Notes: a model not told the origin generated them from the letters alone. Shown: positions 29,937 to 42,145, numbered from the stretch's first letter. The stretch: DNA of 64,000 nt from Halisarca cf. caerulea (GCA_963170055.1 CAUJGJ010000188.1:3348571-3412570), one strand, 5' to 3'. Program-made: numbers and translations.

Positions 29937-31536
29937 CCCGTCTTGCCCTTCGCCCACCTAGCCCCGTACCGGTTTAGCAACTTACACTTGTTCCATGGGT
30001 TTTGGAGGATCCTATTTTGCATAGTCCTACGTCAATCATACACTCTTTTACCATTTTTAAATGGTTCTTATATACACTTTATATAATATTATACAGCTAC
30101 TACTTGAGCTCCTTTCAGTGTCTCCTGGGATTTGTTATGAGATTCCACTGTACTAGCATATTGGGTATGTGTACTGTTTATGTGCATACAATGTAAACTG
30201 AGTTGTTTACCTCCTATGCACATGCACCCACACACTGTTATCATAGACTGTGCATACTGCCTATGTAGGGGGGCACTACATATACACCAGATTGTACAGT
30301 TACCATGGGAACACTCAACAGCAGCCAAACAAGAGTAGCTCCCCACAAACAGTGAAGAGAGAGCTACAGAGAACAATAAAGTTACTATGAATGTCATCAG
30401 ACAGCATAAATACATTAAACCAGTACTGTGGAGCTTACAGTGAAACCTCTGTATTAAGGACACCTTGGGACCACAGTAAGCTGTCCTGTACAGTGAAGCC
30501 TTTATACTAAGGACACCCCTGAGAACACAGTACAGCTATCCATGTACATGGAGATTTTCCTATTTCGGAGGGTGTATAATACATATGTACATACGTATGG
30601 CAATGTGAGGGATATTCTGTAAATGGTGCAGAGTGATGGTATCCTGTTAGAGGAGGTTCCTGTATTGTGGAGGTGGTTCACAGGTCCTGTATGGTACATT
30701 TACAGCACACAGACTAGTGCTGTAAACACACCTTACTATGTCCCCACTTTCTGTACAGCACACAGTCTAGTACTCCTCACTCTGTTAGTACATACTAACA
30801 GGAGTGTACAGTGAACTGTTGGTAAGTATTCCTGGCAAACAGAAATACAGCAACTGTACACATGACATCACAATGCGAGTGAGTGCTTAGTGAGAAGGTG
30901 AGTTGAGATCAATGTGCACACACTTGTATGTATTCACCTGCTTCATCACAATACTCATAGACCCCTTCCTACATATGTACACCATAAACTACACAACCTG
31001 TGTGTAATACTGCATTACACAGAACTACACTTGTGACAGCCACTACATAGCAACCTGAAGTGAACAAAGGTACACGCTGGTACGGTCACTAGGTAGTCAG
31101 GTGACAATGGATGGGAAGTATTATCATTACAGTTGCTAATACTATTATATATAATATGTACAGAAAGTGAGTGTTTAGTGAAAATACAGTTGGTCCTAAT
31201 GTACAGTATGGACAGCCATGTTTTATCTGCTTCATCCCTAAATGTGAACTACTATTGTGATTCGTGATACTATTATGTATGCCAATACACACAATACATA
31301 CGTACACAATGACACTCAAACCACACCCACATACGGGGAGGCATGCATGAAACGAGACTAAGATTCAAAATTAATCAGTTAAGCTGTTATTTAATTAGCA
31401 CTTCAGAAACTATCACAACATAGCACTCAGTGAACTCACAGAAATAATGGACAAGTCTTGTCTCTACTTACACACTACAGCTAACTCAAGTATCTCAATA
31501 TTCTAAGTACACACATGCACAATACATTTTAGGGTA
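29937..31536. repeat. Spacer of dispersed repeats; 3' flank of copy 8
   Basis: 30.1-30.46 kb and 30.83-31.08 kb are copies of the two repeats also seen at 9 kb and 36.8-39.1 kb. ACAGTGAAACCTCTGTATTA-type MITE ends occur at about 30437 and 30492. From about 31280 the class B 3' flank begins. ORFs here are broken among the copies, so I call no gene. Confidence 0.6.
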
Positions 31537-33162
31537 CTATGACCATTCTGCTACATAATAGTGAGGTTCCTCCTCTTGTTCCTCCTCTTGGTGTATGTTC
31601 TTTAGTTCCATGTGTTCAACTTTGTGACAGCTTTTGATTTTGGCGATAAATCTTTGACAGCAAACACGTTTGGAAAGGATCTTGTGACAGCAAAACACAA
31701 AGACAAGGAAAGTAGGAAGGGCCAGCAAAATTACTGAAAATACAATTACAACTACTCGACGAATCATATTACGTTTCTCATCACATAGTTCGGTGCTAGA
31801 AGCTGTGCAAAAAGAGTATATGTTCTGCACATACATGTTGCCAAAGGATATCACAACTAAATAGACAAGATATAAAGTCTCAAGATAATTGTGTTTTGCA
31901 TTCTTGAAAGGTTGAAACAGACTGTGAATTGCAAGGATTATAACAAAGAAGAATGGAAGACCATCTTGTAAAACAAGATACACCGTCCACAGGATCATGA
32001 GGTAGAGGAGGTGTACTCCAGCGAACCACCTCATCTTGTCCTTGTACACTCCTTGAAACACATCAAACACTGGATCTAGTTTGGGAAAGCGAGGGAGAGA
32101 TCTCCCTGTCAACTTGTGGAAGAGAGCAGGGATGGATGGATAGTAGATGAGGGAGAGAGGGAGGGGCAGGAGGAGAGCCAGGACTACAACAGAAGTAATC
32201 AAATACGCAAGGTACTCATTTCTGATAGTATGTGGTACATCACAAGGAGGTGGTCTAGGACCTAAATAGTAGTAGGCATAGCCACTAAAACAGCATGGAT
32301 CAAAGGCAATGACTTTGCTCGATACAATGAGAACTCTCACAGAAATGGCCACCAAATCACCATAGCTGAGGACAATGATGGAACAGATGGCGTGAATGAA
32401 TGTACTACCAATGTGTTTCTCTCTGAAGTTCCTCACTGCTCTCCTCACCTTAGCCCAAGGAAGAAGACACATCTGAAGGGGACATGAAGTGCATTTTACC
32501 AGAAAAGGAACAAGAAAGATGATAAATATTATAATTATATACTTACAATATTCAAACATAATATGTCTAAGATCGTTTGCTAAAATAAAGTTTTGCATCA
32601 CCAAAAAGGCCACATACATTCCAGACACAGAGGCCAAAGGAGCACACTGGTAGAAGAAGACAAAGGAATGATTAGGTCCAGAAGCAAGATTACAATTGAA
32701 AAAGATTATGATGGGAAGGAAAAGGAGTACTAGGCCAAAACCAATCCAAATTAAACGAATCAGATCCTTATTAAATGAGAAATCATAACTATCAGAAGTA
32801 CTCAAGCATATTTGCTGTTGTGAGTTACTACATCGCATTTGGTAAACAGAAGGCCGATCATAAGAGAACACTGTCAGAATATAAGGAGAGATTTCGCACT
32901 GTGACTGTCGTATTTTTGTTGACTGTGACTGTTGTAGGTCTTCAAATGTCCAGATCCTTTCAATACTACTGCAGTTCTCAGTATCATTGAGAGATTCCAA
33001 GCACGTGGTAATGTCACAGGACACTACACCTTCCTCAGAATACGCATAGGAGTAGTAAGAAGAAACATTACATGTACCTCTAACAAATTTCCCACTGATG
33101 TTCTGTCCATTAGATAGGTAAATGGTCACCAACAAGAACAATACTATGTTTAACTGAAACAT
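31537..33162 (-). CDS. Class B2 nine-TM receptor-like membrane protein (copy 8)
   Basis: Intact; 541 aa from MFQLNIVLFLLVTIYLSNGQ (an upstream in-frame ATG at 33186 would add MLFTTAKG). The signal peptide ends near NGQ. The ectodomain is unlike class B after the signal peptide: NISGKFVRGTCNVSSYYSYA, several Cys, and a Gln-rich QCEISPYILTVFSYDRPSVY stretch. TM1 onward is like class B. The cytosolic loop has CPLQMCLLPWAKVRRA, with Met and Leu where other copies have Lys and Arg. The core at about 32010-32165 is unchanged. The C-terminus is type II with YYVAEWS. It is the paralogue of copy 13, and its flanks are duplicated with it. Confidence 0.87.
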   Translation of the reverse strand: MFQLNIVLFLLVTIYLSNGQNISGKFVRGTCNVSSYYSYAYSEEGVVSCDITTCLESLNDTENCSSIERIWTFEDLQQSQSTKIRQSQCEISPYILTVFSYDRPSVYQMRCSNSQQQICLSTSDSYDFSFNKDLIRLIWIGFGLVLLFLPIIIFFNCNLASGPNHSFVFFYQCAPLASVSGMYVAFLVMQNFILANDLRHIMFEYCKYIIIIFIIFLVPFLVKCTSCPLQMCLLPWAKVRRAVRNFREKHIGSTFIHAICSIIVLSYGDLVAISVRVLIVSSKVIAFDPCCFSGYAYYYLGPRPPPCDVPHTIRNEYLAYLITSVVVLALLLPLPLSLIYYPSIPALFHKLTGRSLPRFPKLDPVFDVFQGVYKDKMRWFAGVHLLYLMILWTVYLVLQDGLPFFFVIILAIHSLFQPFKNAKHNYLETLYLVYLVVISFGNMYVQNIYSFCTASSTELCDEKRNMIRRVVVIVFSVILLALPTFLVFVFCCHKILSKRVCCQRFIAKIKSCHKVEHMELKNIHQEEEQEEEPHYYVAEWS

Positions 33163-33362
33163 TCCTTTTGCAGTGGTGAATAACAAGGCGCTTTCCTGTG
33201 TTCTTTGCAGTACGTAACAACGGTATTATATAGCTGGAAAGGCTAGCTAGAAGAATATTTGTGGCCAAAGACTTTATCTTCTGATGACATCATAATTATA
33301 TTCATGAACTATGAATAATCAGAAGCCTGAAGAAGATGGCTGCAGCAGCACAGCTGTGCTTA
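33163..33362. other. 5' flank of copies 8 and 13
   Basis: Duplicated at 53236-53511 with small differences; the upstream ATATAGCTGGAAAGG stretch is conserved in both and may include promoter sequence. No gene. Confidence 0.4.
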
Positions 33363-34076
33363 GTCTTGTGAACCAGACCACCTGGTGGAGGGATGGTCTG
33401 GTGCATTCTCTCAATATTTTGACTAAATGGAAACTTATGATATGGCATGTGACAACAGGTGTTTGTAGGTAAAATGTATTAGCCACGTTAACCAGAGACG
33501 AAGCATTGCTGTTTGCCAATGTGTTAAAGGCCTTCTCTGGGAATTCCACCCTTCATCAGTAGCACTGGACAGAGCAGTAACGGATGTTCCTTGGTAACCT
33601 CCCATCATGGGATTGGTCAGAGAAATTCCGAAACCACTAGATGGTATTAAACAGACAGCTTTACTGAACGCCTAGATTAATGCCAAGTACTCAGTCTGGT
33701 TAGTTAGCAGGTCTAGGTTATCAACAAAAGGCAACCTTCGATAGCCTAGACCTCCTAACTAACCAGTACATTCATGGGGATGATCAGTACTTGTATCTTG
33801 TGTGGCCAACTTTCATCCTATTATAGAATAATTACCAAATTGTGGATCACAGCATTTACAAAGGCCTTTGAAGACCAAGTCAGTCAAAATTTAGATGCCA
33901 ATGCACCCAACAAATCTTACTTCCGCCTCGGAGAAATAGGAACACACGCGCAAGTTAAAAGATTGGGGCACCTGCCAAGATGTCGGTAGACACGTGTAGG
34001 GGGCGCTTATCTGAATAAGCGTGTAAATGTACCACCAGTCTCCCATCCTTTGGCTGGGTGGTCTGATTCACAAGAC
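33363..34076. mobile_element. Terminal inverted repeat element, about 0.7 kb, with nested foldback
   Basis: The left end GTCTTGTGAACCAGACCACC is mirrored by GGTGGTCTGATTCACAAGAC at the right. An internal foldback at 33696-33765 (CTGGTTAGTTAGCAGGTCTA against TAGACCTCCTAACTAACCAG) is also present. A second copy lies at 53512-54221. No transposase is encoded. Confidence 0.75.
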
Positions 34077-34523
34077 AAGGCTGCGCTGTGGCCTTGCTCA
34101 AGATTAAACAGATCATGCACGCATAAAATAACATAAGGAAGGGCAATGTAGTTCTCCATGGACATTTTGCAGGAGTTCTGTAACACAAGTAGCAATTGAT
34201 TTGCAAAAGAGAAGGCAATTCGCACGACCCATACACTATTGCTACTGTCATCATTGATATCAACAACAGAGTATTGAGGCATGCTTCCCTGCCAAATGTC
34301 AGCAGGTTGCTTCTTGTTTCTTCAGCAGAATGATTATAATTTGGCAGTAGATGTGACCACCAATCCACCAATTAAAGTAAATTTCTGCCAACCTTTTTGA
34401 CTAAATGGTAGTCTACGTCATAACGAAATGGAGGAAAAGGGCATGTAAATCAAACATGGCATCTGGAGAAAAAATATGTACGAAATGTGGGATTAAAAAA
34501 ACAACATATCCACAGCAATTTAT
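34077..34523. other. Spacer within the segmental duplication
   Basis: Matched by 54222-54700. Open frames differ in length between the two copies because of frame breaks, so I call no gene. Confidence 0.5.
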
Positions 34524-34940
34524 ACACAGCATCAGAGATGGATGAGAACTACATTCCTACGCAGTTGAGCAGATGAGATGAATACACAAACTGCATGTAG
34601 AGACAATGTCATGCACGCTGTACAAAACATTGACTAGTACAACAGCAAATCATAGTCATACTACAAAGGTGTGTTCTAGGTCCATTCAGCTCCATAGTTT
34701 GCAGTTTATAGCCACAAGCCACCAATGAGACTCTTTGGGGACATCTTCCTTACAGCAGTGCACTGCATCCAGAACACCTATTCTGACTAGGAAATGGGTA
34801 GTTGTATCACAACACAGCTGCAAACAACAATTTGTATTCATTGCCCCCACCCTAGTCATCTTCTTTAGGGTAATGATATTCATTGTGGGAACAGTTGGGC
34901 TACACCCCTTGTCACCTTCACACCCTCTGGTCATGCCTGT
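34524..34940 (-). pseudogene. Class C relic: 3' and 5' flanks joined, body missing
   Basis: On the minus strand, the class C 5' flank and ATGTCCCCAAAGAGTCTCAT (encoding MSPKSL) are followed after about 40 bp by GGAGCTGAATGGACCTAG, which encodes GAEWT and a stop, and then by the class C 3' flank. The coding body is absent. The start codon, signal-peptide beginning and terminal E-W codons are all still visible. Confidence 0.65.
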
Positions 34941-35954
34941 GACATTTTAGCAGACCCCCCTCCCCAAGTTAAGTACCTAATCAGGGGGGGGGATTATGAG
35001 CATACATAAAACAGGAATTGAAAGTACCCAAAATTGAATATACGTATAATATGTACTTATTTTCTTTATTTTAATATAAAATAATTATTATATGTAATTT
35101 GGCGAGGGGCATATTTATCCATAAACTTTCGATGATCAAGACTGAGGGTCATATATATGCACAATGCACTTGACAGCCATTATTCATGCAATACATATTT
35201 ACATGCACTGACCGAGAACAAGACTGGCCTGTGATTGCTTTGTGATCAAATCATCATCCGACAAATGTCTTTCACGGTCAAATTCAAAGGTACCGTATAC
35301 ATTTACAATTGAAACAAGGTGTTTTACACACAAAAAACTTTTCTGAAGCTCTAACAACACAAAACAAAAGTGAAGAGGGAGTACTGTATATGTGTTCATA
35401 TACACCTGTGACCCAGTGACCTAGTGTTTTTTATGCCCAATTATGACCTGTGCCAAGTATAGGATTTCTATAATCGTCAGTATATATATACATATATATG
35501 AACAATAGATCTACTGTACTGCATACTATAAACAATATTATTCAGTGCATATGTACTACAAAATTAATGTCCATTGACTGTGCCAACATACTCCTGAGTG
35601 TACAGATGGTACCACTTAGGTCTGGTGTGCTATTGGGTAAGTTTTATACAATATACTAAGACCACACCAATTTACCATAGTTCTTCACGAGATAAACTTC
35701 AACAATATTATACATGTACATACGTATAAGACTATCACAACACTCGCACCACAACAAGGATAGACTATATTTAGCACACTTGTCAACAATAATCACTGAC
35801 GCATAAAACCCACCCAAGACATTCAAACCCTGCAATTCATGGAAACACATACACACACAGCATGTTTGTACATTGTTCTATGACACATCTCCAAATGCTA
35901 CACACATGAAATTTACAGTATGATTGATTATGACTGCAATTAGAAGACTACTCC
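34941..35954. other. AT-rich spacer in the segmental duplication
   Basis: Matched by about 55.3-56.1 kb (GGAATTGAAAGTACCCAAAA, ATACACCTGTGACCC, ACCACTTAGGTCTGGTGTGC). A GGGGGGGG run is at 34985. No gene seen. Confidence 0.5.
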
Positions 35955-36600
35955 TTCAGCAACATCTTTCCTGTATACAGCAGTACACTCAGTCTAGAAC
36001 ACCTTTTCTGTTTAGGAAATGAGACACAGCTGCAACAAACAGTACCTGTTTGTATTCAATTCCCCCACCCTTATTATGTTTCTTTATGGTAATTTCATTG
36101 TGGGAACAGTTGGGTTACACCCCTTGCCACGCCTCACACCCTCTGGTCATGCCCTCCACCTCCTGGCAGGGACAGATCCACATCCTATGAGTTTTATATT
36201 GCCACATTACTCAGTACATCAACTGTTTATACCATGAAAGGTGTTCAGTGAAAATACAGTTGGTCCTAATGTACAGCATGTACAGCCATGTTTTATCTGC
36301 TTCATTCCTAAATGTGAACTACTATTGTGATTCATGATACTATTATGTATGCCAATACACACAATACATACCTACACAATGACACTCAAATCACACCCAC
36401 ATACAGGGAGGCATGCATGAAATGAGACAAATTAATCAGTTGAGCTGTTATCAAATTAGCACTTCAGAGCTATCACAACATAACACTCAGTGAACTCACA
36501 CAAATAATGGACAGAAGTCTTGTCTCTACTCACACACTACAGCTAACTCAAGTATCTCAATACACTTACCACACACAGTACACAATACACTTGAGAATTT
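35955..36600 (-). repeat. Class C 5'-flank copy followed by an orphan class B 3' flank
   Basis: About 35955-36160 carries the class C upstream words (CAACATCTTTCC, CCCCCACCCTTATTATGTTT, CTCTGGTCATGCC). About 36340-36590 is a class B 3' flank (CACACCCACATACAGGGAGG, TAGCACTTCAGAGCTATCAC, CACACAGTACACAATACACTT) that stops where a class B stop codon should begin. It is then replaced by the GAATTTGCACAGTTAGCCCT repeat. The corresponding place in the duplicate at 56.77 kb still has a gene. Confidence 0.6.
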
Positions 36601-39584
36601 GCACAGTTAGCCCTATGCCCGTGCCCACCTAGCCCAGTACCAGTTTCGCAACTTTCCCTTGTTCCATGGGTTTTTGGAGGATCTTTCTTGCATAGTCCTA
36701 CGTCAATCCGACATTCTTTCACCATTTTTAAATGGTTTCTATACACACTTTGTATATACAGTTACTATTAGAGATTCTTTCAGTGTCTCCTGGGATTCGT
36801 TATGAGATTCCACTGTATTACCATATTAGGTATGTGTACTGTTTATGTGTATACAATGTAGACTGGGTTGCTTACCACCTACGTACATGCACACACACAC
36901 TGTTATCATAGACTGTACATACTGCCTATGTAGGGGGGCACTACATATACACCAGATTGTACAGTTACCATGGGAACACTCAATGGCAGCCAAACAAGAG
37001 TAGCTCCCCACAAACAGTGAAGAGAGAGCTACAGAGAACAATAAAGTTACTATGAATGTCATCAGACAGCATAAATACATTAAACCAGTACTGTGGAGCT
37101 TACAGTGAAACCTCTGTATTAAGGACACCTTGGGACCACAGTAAGGTGTCCTGTACAGTGAAACCTCTACACTAAGGACACCACTGGCAACACAGTGAGG
37201 CTATCCGTACATATGGAGATGTTCCTATTTCGGAGGGTGTATAATACGCATTGTACATACGTATGTCAATGTGAGGGATTTACTGTAAACGGGGCAGAGT
37301 GATGGTATCGTGTCAGAGGAGGTTCCTGTATTGTGGAGGTGTTTCACAGGTCCTGTTGGGTATGCACTCTGGAAGCAGGAAGGAACACATTCTTCACCCC
37401 ATCCCTACCTCATGTACAGTACACAGACTAGTACATACTCCTCACTCTGTCCCTACCTCATGTACAGTACACAGACTAGTACATATTCCTTACTCTGTCC
37501 CTACTAGTACACACTCCTTGCTCAGTTCCTACCTCAAGTACAGCACACAGACTAGTACACACCTCACTCCGTCCCTACCTCATGTACAGTACACAAACTA
37601 GTACATATTCCTCACTCCGTCCCTACTAGTACACACTCCTCGCTCAGTCCCTACCTCATGTACAGTACACAGACTAGTATTCCTCACTCTGTTAGTACAC
37701 ACTAACAGGAGTGTACAGTGAACTGTTGGTAAGTATTCCTGGCACACAGAAATACAGCAACTGTACACACGGCATTACAATGTGAGTGAGTGCATAGTGA
37801 GAAGGTGAGTTGAGATCAATGTGCACACACTTGTATGTATTCACCTGCTCCATCACAATACTCCACAGGCCCCGTTCTACATATATACACCATAAACCAC
37901 CACACACTGTCATCATGGACTGTGCATACTGCTTAGGTAGGGGGGGCTCTACACATACATCAGATTGTACAGTTACCATGGGAACACTCAACAGCAGCCA
38001 AACAAGAGTAGCTCCCCACAAACAGTGAAGAGAGAGCTACAGAGAACAATAAAGTTACTATGATTGTCATTAGAAAGCATAAATACATTACACCAGTACT
38101 GTGGAGCTTACAGTGAAACCTCTGTATTAAGGACACCTTGGGACCACAGGAGGCTGTCCTGTACAGTGAAACCTTTATACTAAGGACACCTTTGGACCAC
38201 AGTAAGCTGTCCTGTGCAGTGAAACCTCTATACTAAGGACACCACTGGGAACACAGTGAGGCTATCCATGTATATGGAGATGTTCCTACTTCGGAGGGTG
38301 CATAATACGTAAGTACATACGTATGTCAATGTGAGGGATGCACTGTAAACGGTGCAGAGTGATGGTATCCTGTTAGAGGAGGTTCCTGTATTGTGGAGGT
38401 GGTTCACAGTATCCTGTATGGTATGCACTCTGGAAGCAGAAGGGAACATACTCCTCACCCCATCCCTACCTGATAAACATACACAGACTAGTACATACTG
38501 ACTAGTACATATTCCTCACTCTGTCCCTACCTCATGTACAGTACACAGACTAGTACACACTCCTCACTCTGTCCCTACCTCATGTACGTACACAGACTAG
38601 TACATATTCCTTACTCTGTCCCCACTAGTACACACTCCTCACTCTGTCCCTACCTCATGTACAGTACACAGACTAGTACACACTCCTCACTCCGTCCCTA
38701 CCTCATGTACAGTACACAGACTAGTGCAGTACATACACCTTACTATGCCCCCACTTTCTGTACAGTACACAGACTAGTACTCCTCACTCTGTTAGTACAT
38801 ACTAACAGGAGTGTACAGTGAACTGTTGGTAAGTATTCCTGGCAAACAGAAATACAGCAACCGTACACATGACATCACAATGTGAGTGAGTGCTTAGTGA
38901 GAAGGTGAGTTGAGATCAATGTGCACACACACTTGCATATATTCACCTGCTCCATCACAATACTCATAGGCCCCATCCTACATATGTACACCATAAACCA
39001 CACAACCTGTCTGTGCAATACTGCATTACACAGAACTACATTTGTGACAGCCACTACATAGCAACCTGAAGTGAACAAAGACACACACTGGTATGGTCAC
39101 TAGGTGGCCAGGTGACAATGCAAGGGAAGTATTACTATTATAGTTGCTAATACTATTATATATAATATAATAATACTATTATATATAATATGTACAGAAA
39201 GTGAGTTTTTAGTGAAAATACAGTTGGTCTTAATGTACAGTATGGACAGCCATGTTTTATCTGCTTCATCCCTAAATGTGAACTACTATTGTGATTCATG
39301 ATACTATTATGTATGCTAATACACACAATACATACAGTACGTACACAATGACAGTCAAACCACACCCACATACAGGGAGGCATGCATTAAATGAGACTAA
39401 GATTCGATATCAATCAGTTGACCAGTTATTAAATTAGCATTTCAGAACCTAGCTATCACAACATAACACTCAGTGAACTCACAGAAATAATGAACAGAGT
39501 CTTGTCTTTACTTACACACTACAGCTAACTTAAGGATCTCAATACACCAACAACACACACTACAGCACACAATACACTTTAGGT
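36601..39584. repeat. Repeat-rich spacer with two 48-bp-type minisatellites
   Basis: Contains further copies of the 9-kb-type repeats (36.77-37.1, 37.73-38.1 and 38.83-39.1 kb), a series of ACAGTGAAACCTCTRTAYTA-type MITE ends at about 37100-38240, and loose tandem arrays of TGTCCCTACCTCATGTACAG plus TACACAGACTAGTACACACT units at about 37399-37690 and 38450-38800. The last 250 bp are the class B 3' flank. No gene seen. Confidence 0.65.
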
Positions 39585-41209
39585 TTATGACCATTCTGCT
39601 ACATAGTAAGGATGGTCCTCCTCTTGCTGCTCTTTCTCAGGTGGTGCCTTCTCCTCATCTATGCTCTTCGTATAGCAGTGTTTGATTTTGGCAGCACATC
39701 TTTGACAGCAAAGACATTTGGAAAAAAGCTTGTTGTAGGAGTAGTACACAAACACGAGGAGAGTGGGGAATGAGATAAGGCAAGGAATAAGTATTATACC
39801 AATGAGAAGACTATTATCTAGTCGGTTAGAACGTCTAGAAATCGTATAAGTGGTGGAAAGGTGCTGAACCTCCAAAAAGCTACTACTGGCAAAAGAAATA
39901 AAGGCCAGATAGACCAGATACAAAGTTTCAAGATAATTGTACTTTCGATACTTGAAAGGTTGAAACAGACTGTGAATTGCTAGGATTAGCACAAAGAAGA
40001 ATGGAATAAAACCCGGTTCACAAACATACACCACCCACAGGATCATGAGATAGAGGAGGTGTACTCCAGCAAACCACCTCATCTTGTCCTTGTACACTCC
40101 TTGAAACACATCAAACACTGGATCTAGTTTGGGAAAGCAAGGGAGAGATCTCCCTGTCAACTTGTGGAAGAGAGCAGGGATGGACGGATTGTAGATGAGG
40201 GAGAGGGGGAGGGGCAGGAGGATTACAAAAACTACTGCGATACTTACAGAAGGCAAAAAGTCAGGGGCAAACCAACCAAAATATTCTGCATATGACCCAT
40301 CACAAGTAACAGGACTAGGAGGAGAATTGGGGACAACACTGTAGCAGCAATTACGATTGACGAAATTTAATCCATGAGCAACTCTCACAGAAATGGCCGC
40401 CACATCACCATAGCTAAGGACAATGATGGAACAGATGGCGTGAATGAATGTACTACCAATGTGTTTCTCTCTGAAGTTCCTCACTGTTCTCCTCACCTTA
40501 GCCCAGGGAAGACGACACCTCTGAAGTGGACATGAAGTGCACTTGACCAGAAAAAGCATGAGTAAGATGACAAATAGTACAACGATGTACTTACAATATA
40601 CAAGCAAAATAAATCTGGGTTGGTCTGGTAAGAAGAAATTCTGCATCACCAAAGTTGCTGCAGGGGCTACATACACAGAGACCAAAGGTGCACACTGGTA
40701 GAAGAAGACAAAGGAGTGGTTTGGTCCAGAAGCAAGATTGCAGTTGAAGAAGACTATGATGGGAAGGAAAAAGAGTACAATCCAAAACCAATTGACAACA
40801 GTGGAAGAAGAGGTCTGTCATCGTAATCAGGACTATGACACAAACATACATCATCTTGATCAGGGTAATCTCTACCTTGTACGTAACAGGCATAAGGTTC
40901 AGAAGAAACCCATGGGAGAAAGGGTCCATATGCACGCCAACGTATACTTATCAATTCGACAGTGAAAATTCTCTGACTACATGTGAATTCACTGACAGAG
41001 TCCAAGCAGCTCCTACTTTCATTGAAAGCTTCAAGACATAATTTAGTGTTGGCATCACAGGATATATTTTCCCAATAATCCCTGTGGTCGAAAAAGTAAG
41101 TGATATTACAGGTTCCACTGCTTGAAGAACTCTCAGACAAAGTAACATCTTGTCCACTGGAAAGGCTGACTGCTAGTGACAAGAACAATAACACACCCAA
41201 CTGGAACAT
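39585..41209 (-). pseudogene. Class B nine-TM receptor-like gene with one-base frameshift (copy 9)
   Basis: Start MFQLGVLLFLSLAVSLSSGQ at 41209, class B ectodomain opening DVTLSESSSSSGTCNIT, then a more diverged part (FFDHRDYWENISC). The frame runs off in TM1 (GFGLYSFSFPS). At about 40776-40785 the sequence GTACAATCCAAAACC lacks one A relative to GTACAAATCCAAAACC of copy 5. After that point the second frame (39585-40685) carries TM2 to the end with core (about 40060-40215), a type I tail (SKCLCCQRCAAKIKHC) and YYVAEWS. Unusual residues: VRRTVRNFR in the basic loop and IYNPSIPALF instead of IYYPSIP. A one-base A-run deletion may be real or an assembly error; everything else looks functional. 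Confidence 0.8.
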
Positions 41210-41286
41210 TGCTACAGAGCCTACAGATCTAGTTCTGTAAAATGGGAGCACTGTGTTGGAGTCACTCTATTTTAAGCAAAACACCA

Positions 41287-41493
41287 TTAAGAGTCATGTA
41301 CCATAGAAGTTACACTTGCATAAACAAAATAGGTAACAGTTTTGGTCTCAGGGTATTTTTTTGTGGTAAGCACAAGAATAACATAGGAGATGACACATTG
41401 GTGACACAGCCATGACTCAGACAAAGTAACATCTTGTCCACTGGAAAGGCTGACTGCCAGTGACAAGAACAGTAACACGCCCAACTGAAACAT
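41287..41493 (-). pseudogene. Isolated class B 5' end (signal-peptide fragment)
   Basis: ATG at 41493 followed by MFQLGVLLFLSLAVSLSSGQ and DVTLSES, then the frame leaves the family sequence and ends about 40 codons later. Its upstream flank (GTTCTGTAGAATGGGGTGTA on the plus strand) is also the class B promoter region. It is therefore a second promoter plus signal peptide placed just upstream of copy 9, left by partial duplication or unequal crossing-over. Confidence 0.75.
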
Positions 41494-41670
41494 TGCTACA
41501 GAACCTACAGTAACCGTTCTGTAGAATGGGGTGTACTAAATTGTATTCTATTTCAAGCAAACCACCAAAAAGGAGTCACACTACAGGAGTTACACTTGCA
41601 TAAACAAACAGGTAACAGTTTTGGTCTCAACGATGTTTATGGTAAGCACAGGAATAACACACTGGTGACA
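41494..41670. other. Class B-type 5' flank
   Basis: Upstream flank of the 41.49 kb fragment, similar to the flanks of copies 10 and 14 (CTATTTCAAGCAAACCACC, GGTAAGCACAGGAATAACAC). No gene. Confidence 0.45.
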
Positions 41671-42145
41671 CTGTCATGACTCTTTAATGCGGCCTTTGAT
41701 AAACAACCGGCACACTTGACATAGTCAAGATTTGTGCAAAACATGTGCACAGTACATTTTTGTATGTGATAAACCGGCCATCCATTTCCAGTTCCAGCAT
41801 GCATCACCATTTTATGCACATTCATATGTGTGAGTATACGTCTTTGTCTTGTTAATCCGTCACCTCTAGAATCAAGGCATGACAACCGCATGAGTTAGGA
41901 CAGTTAAAGTTTCACTTTATTCGACACTTTAGAATGTACGTATGGTAATTCACACCACTCTGTGAGCATCATTGTAGTGTATGTTAGCATTAATATGTGC
42001 TCCAACTATACTATACAGTATTAATAACATGACTAGTATGTCAGTTTTGAATTTTAATTAAGATTTCATAATAATATCCAGCCCTCCCTTTGACCCAACA
42101 TATTTTAATGGAACCAATGTGGGTGGATCAAAGAGTCATGACTGT
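41671..42145. mobile_element. MITE with GTCATGACTCTTT terminal inverted repeats
   Basis: CTGTCATGACTCTTTAATGC at the left is mirrored by GATCAAAGAGTCATGACTGT at the right. A full copy with a nested insertion is at 58580-59262, and a left half at 45769-45990. Each lies upstream of a class B gene or fragment, so it probably entered before those genes duplicated. Confidence 0.8.

Noticed and set aside
30089..30463. 124-residue frame (MSLIQRFHCKLHSTGLMYLC...) with relatives at 36826-37128 and 37692-38021
   Set aside because: Lies in a dispersed repeat; frame length and reading differ among the copies and MITE ends overlap it, so it is repeat sequence rather than a gene.
33955..34371. 138-residue hydrophobic frame, with a partial match at 54067-54339
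   Set aside because: The duplicate copy is broken by indels in this frame and the region overlaps the end of an inverted-repeat element.
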